Assembly (NCBI RefSeq): GCF_023856365.1
Contig: NC_064548.1
Coordinates: 20,756,461 to 20,820,460, forward strand
DNA: 64,000 bases
Direction: 5' to 3'
Source of the DNA: Brienomyrus brachyistius
Taxonomy: Eukaryota; Chordata; Actinopteri; Osteoglossiformes; Mormyridae
The notes beneath the pieces were generated by a model. That model ran no database searches and was not told the DNA's origin. It was given only the letters and a program-made list of their open reading frames with translations. The translations under genes were made by a program, and so were the position numbers. Shown one piece after another: positions 61,140 through 64,000 of the stretch. Within the stretch, counting starts at the first letter, position 1. Every line of letters starts with the position of its first letter.

Positions 61140-61760
61140 TCAATAATTAGGACCATTATTGCAATTCTCTGATCGCCTCTTTGAACCATATTAGAGGAGA
61201 AAGATACATGTTCCTATTGTAGCTGCTGCTTGTCTGGCTAATTCCCCCAAAACAGTGAAAGGCCCACTGATGAGCCGTGTAAATAATTATAACGCCCCGG
61301 CTTTTGCCAGATCATTGACTCCCCGGAGAAAGCAGAGAAATCGGCTGCACAAATAATTTGATTGTGTTTATTGGGCAGAGACAGCAAACGGCACCTAGAT
61401 AGGACAGGAAGACCCATTGTGCTAAAGAGCTAATATCCATTAGCAGAGCCTGATCGGAGGAGATGAACAGAGACCGGGGCGGGGAGCAGGTCTGCGGTCA
61501 TTCATTTGTCGATAATGATTTTGGAACATGGTCACTAATAGAGCGTCGTCAACCCCTCTAGCTCCCCTGACAGGCGATTTATGCCCGCTGAGAGGACAAC
61601 AGCACCAAGGGGCCTGATAAAAGCAGGCTTCTATTGGAGTAAACAGGATGATGAATGAGGTACAGTCCCACTAACTCATCTCATTACTGACTCTTGCTCT
61701 GCCTATTTAGCTAATGTTGCGAGTCATTGTGCGCCCAGGGACTATTTTGCAGGTGGGAAA
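61140..61760. promoter_or_regulatory. Candidate conserved non-coding block (long)
   Basis: More than 600 bp of complex, balanced, repeat-free DNA. It holds GTAAATAATTATAACGCCCC, CACAAATAATTTGATTGTG, AAGAGCTAATATCCATTAGC and GAAATTAATGACCCCCC. It is the most enhancer-like stretch downstream. Conservation not tested. Confidence 0.4.
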
Positions 61761-62439
61761 TTAATGACCCCCCAAGTATAGGATGTGGAGGCTGGGGCTG
61801 ACAAAGGCCCCCTCCGTGAGGTTAACCCCACGTGTCAGGTGCTAATGTCTGAACTCCATTGGAGTCCGAAGGGATCCGCAAAATACTACAACAAATAAAA
61901 TGCGCTGGATGTAGTGTTCCTGTGGTGCTGGTTATGAACCAGAGGCCAGTGCTGCTTGTAGTGGCTCACAGGCGGTGAACAGGGAACCGGATTCACGATG
62001 AGGCAGGGGATGGTCCTCGGAGTGGAAATACCACTCGTCCATGAAACAAGGTTCTTTAGTGAACGTCCACCTGTGTCAGCGTTAACGAGTCTCGGCGGGT
62101 GGAGCTGGTTGCGCTGAGAATAAGTACACATGAGAAGGAGCAGCTTGCTTCCTCAACGCAGGGGCACCGGCAATAAACGTGCGCTTTGACAAAAATGGTC
62201 TGAATCGGGACAAAGCCGTGATCCGTCTTCGCTTCTGAGATGAGGAAGTAGGGAGGCTCTCTTTCTAGGAGTGGGGAAGGAGGCTCTCCGGAGATCAGAG
62301 CAGATTGAAGCTCTCTAAATCTGCGCTATGATGCTGATGCTGGAGGTGAGAGCGTCAGCCCGCCAGGCAGGGGGTTGGACGAAGAAGAAGGCCCTCTCGT
62401 ATTCTCATACCAGCCCGAATCCCCATGCCGTTACCTCCC
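61761..62439. other. Unique non-coding stretch
   Basis: No gene recognised. Confidence 0.3.
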
Positions 62440-62920
62440 TTACTAATCTCCCTAATCCAGCTTTCATGCATCTGAGAATTTGTCCAAAGCTCACTTGCTG
62501 AAAAGGAGAATCCACTTCCTTTGTCGTCTTAATAAATCGCCATGCCAGAAGAAGTTACCCTGTCCGTTGAGCGGGCTAATTCTCGGATTAAAACAAACAC
62601 GTGCTTTTGCTAAACCTCCTGCCTCTCTGTGCTTTAATGATGCGCTGTTCATTAAAATGGGATTTCGGCGCAGGGATGGGAAAGTCAGCCTGCTAGTCGG
62701 TTTGCTGCAGATCCCCTGCCTGCAGTTGTGTATGTAGATGCTGCCAGGGACCTGGGGAAGGGGACGGTCACCACTGTTTATTTCAGCGACCGGCAACACC
62801 CGCTCCTTTCAATAAAAGGTAATTACATCCAGTAGTAACAAGCTAATTGGATGCTAATTAGATCAATCAGCACTCTAAGTGCCTCATATTGCATGATGGA
62901 TGGGTGACGGAGGTCACATG
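62440..62920. promoter_or_regulatory. Candidate conserved non-coding block
   Basis: CCTTACTAATCTCCCTAATCC, GCGGGCTAATTCTCGGATTA, TTCATTAAAATGGG and a cluster CTAATTGGATGCTAATTAGA at 62843-62862 are dense homeodomain-type cores. Confidence 0.35.
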
Positions 62921-64000
62921 ATGTGAAAGTATAAGGCGGGGGGGCAACAGAGGGACGGTTATAGGCAGCAGGCAGGGGTTTGGGGGGACTGTGGGGGGCA
63001 GGAGGCATGAGTAGAACTGCAAATCAAATGTGACCGGGCACCACTCTGAGGTGGCCACGGAGAGTCCTGAGCAGACATGATTGATTCAAAGGCAGTTGTC
63101 GGAGAGGAAATGAGTGTTGAATGGGGGGCTCGCTGTCTGTCGTGACTCGGTGACCTCACGCTTCACCGAGGACATTCTTATGCAAATGAGGTGGCTCTGT
63201 GCCCCTCCCCACGTTCTATTAAACCCAAATCGGGATGGAGGGAGGTAACACAAAAGGACCCCCGAATGGCTGTTAGTGCCGCAGCAACTCCTTCCAGAAC
63301 GTTCCTGATGCTGCATGTAGCAAAGGATCCTTTTTGTTTGGAGCTAAGACAACTTGCTTATTTTTGGACAGCTGTTGTCTTCTTTCTGTTGTCCTTTCTG
63401 TTGTCTTTTGGTTGATCCTCTCAAATTCATGTTTTGACATGGAATGTCAGGGACAGCCATATCGAAAGATGTAAACTCACCCACTGCCCAAAAAGAACCG
63501 TCACCCGGCTATAGTCGTACGTAACATCCCTGACTTTAAGGTACGGATTTATTGCCACGTCCTGCTTGTTGAACACGAGCGGATAATTTATTCAGTTCAG
63601 ACGAAAAGGCACAGCATGGACGAGGCTCGATATAAATGAGAGGGTGAGCTGGGCCAGCAGAGGAGATTGGCGTGTGCCAGCACTGCTTATGAGCCGGACT
63701 GTGCCGCCATATCCACCCCTGATCAAGTAGATCATTAATCAGAGCGCCACGACCTTCGGTTCCCCGAGAACCAGCGCCTGGCACTCTGCGCCGCGCGGCG
63801 CTCGTGAAGACGAGCACACGTGTGCACTTCTCGGCTGAGTGAGTCGTGCGCGATCCCCGTGGATTCCGTGAAAACGTGACGCTCGTCGGGCGTAAGAGCA
63901 CACGGTGGCTGGGATCTTTCGTCCAGGGGAGAAGCTGTCTGAGCCAGCGGACTGCTGGAGTGCGGTCATACTCATTATGCAGAAATGCCAGAGTCATGTG
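62921..64000. other. Non-coding right edge
   Basis: GC-rich, with an octamer ATGCAAAT at 63180-63187 near GGTGACCTCACGC. The 153-codon minus frame at 63536-63997 has no recognised domain and is probably chance in GC-rich DNA. Confidence 0.3.

Noticed and set aside
63536..63997. 153-codon minus-strand frame at the window edge
   Set aside because: GC-rich DNA makes long chance frames; no family recognised and no start context. An exon running off the edge cannot be fully excluded.

Overview
The window is non-coding vertebrate DNA built around one recognisable gene, the homeobox transcription factor engrailed-1 (en1), on the + strand with coding exons at 24705-25215 and 27874-28193. A ray-finned (teleost) fish is the best reading. 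The protein is a short, fish-like En1 without the long Ala/Gly/Pro runs of mammalian En1. The flanks hold repeat types familiar from fish: a tRNA-derived SINE with a conserved tail ending in GGATGGATGG, a Rex3-like 3' end followed by pentanucleotide repeats, CR1-like and other LINE remnants, TIR-bearing DNA-transposon relics and very many microsatellites. The SINE tail resembles elements I associate with osteoglossomorph fishes, but species cannot be fixed from this.

Layout. 1-24 kb is the upstream flank: mostly unique, gene-free DNA with candidate regulatory blocks (about 1.8-3.6, 8.6-9.1 and 22.9-23.3 kb), three similarly oriented CTCF-like motifs (4.9, 9.5 and 14.4 kb), a SINE cluster (5.7-6.1 kb), LINE remnants (10.4-12.1 and 16.0-17.0 kb) and a hairpin element (19.6 kb). 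24.29-24.70 kb is the en1 promoter and 5' leader, with two inverted CCAAT boxes, two CACGTG boxes, TATA-like sequences and short upstream ORFs. 24.7-28.2 kb is the two-exon en1 gene with a 2.66-kb intron, followed by an AT-rich 3' UTR with several candidate poly(A) signals. 28.7-64 kb is the downstream flank: candidate regulatory blocks (30.1, 32.8, 34.0, 50.3, 52.7, 59.6, 61.2 and 62.5 kb), two TIR elements (41.4 and 43.6 kb), a 35-bp minisatellite (44.0 kb) and long simple repeats.

Functionally this looks like a regulatory domain around a developmental gene: one transcription factor and tens of kilobases of non-coding DNA that probably carries enhancers for its expression in midbrain-hindbrain, somite/muscle pioneer, limb/fin and interneuron domains (known for En1; enhancer placement here is inference). 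I found no second protein-coding gene, confident RNA gene, CRISPR array or novel multi-gene system. Apart from en1 and decayed retroelement fragments, the other open frames look like chance frames or translations of microsatellites. Conservation claims for non-coding blocks rest on base composition and motif content only, since no alignment could be run.
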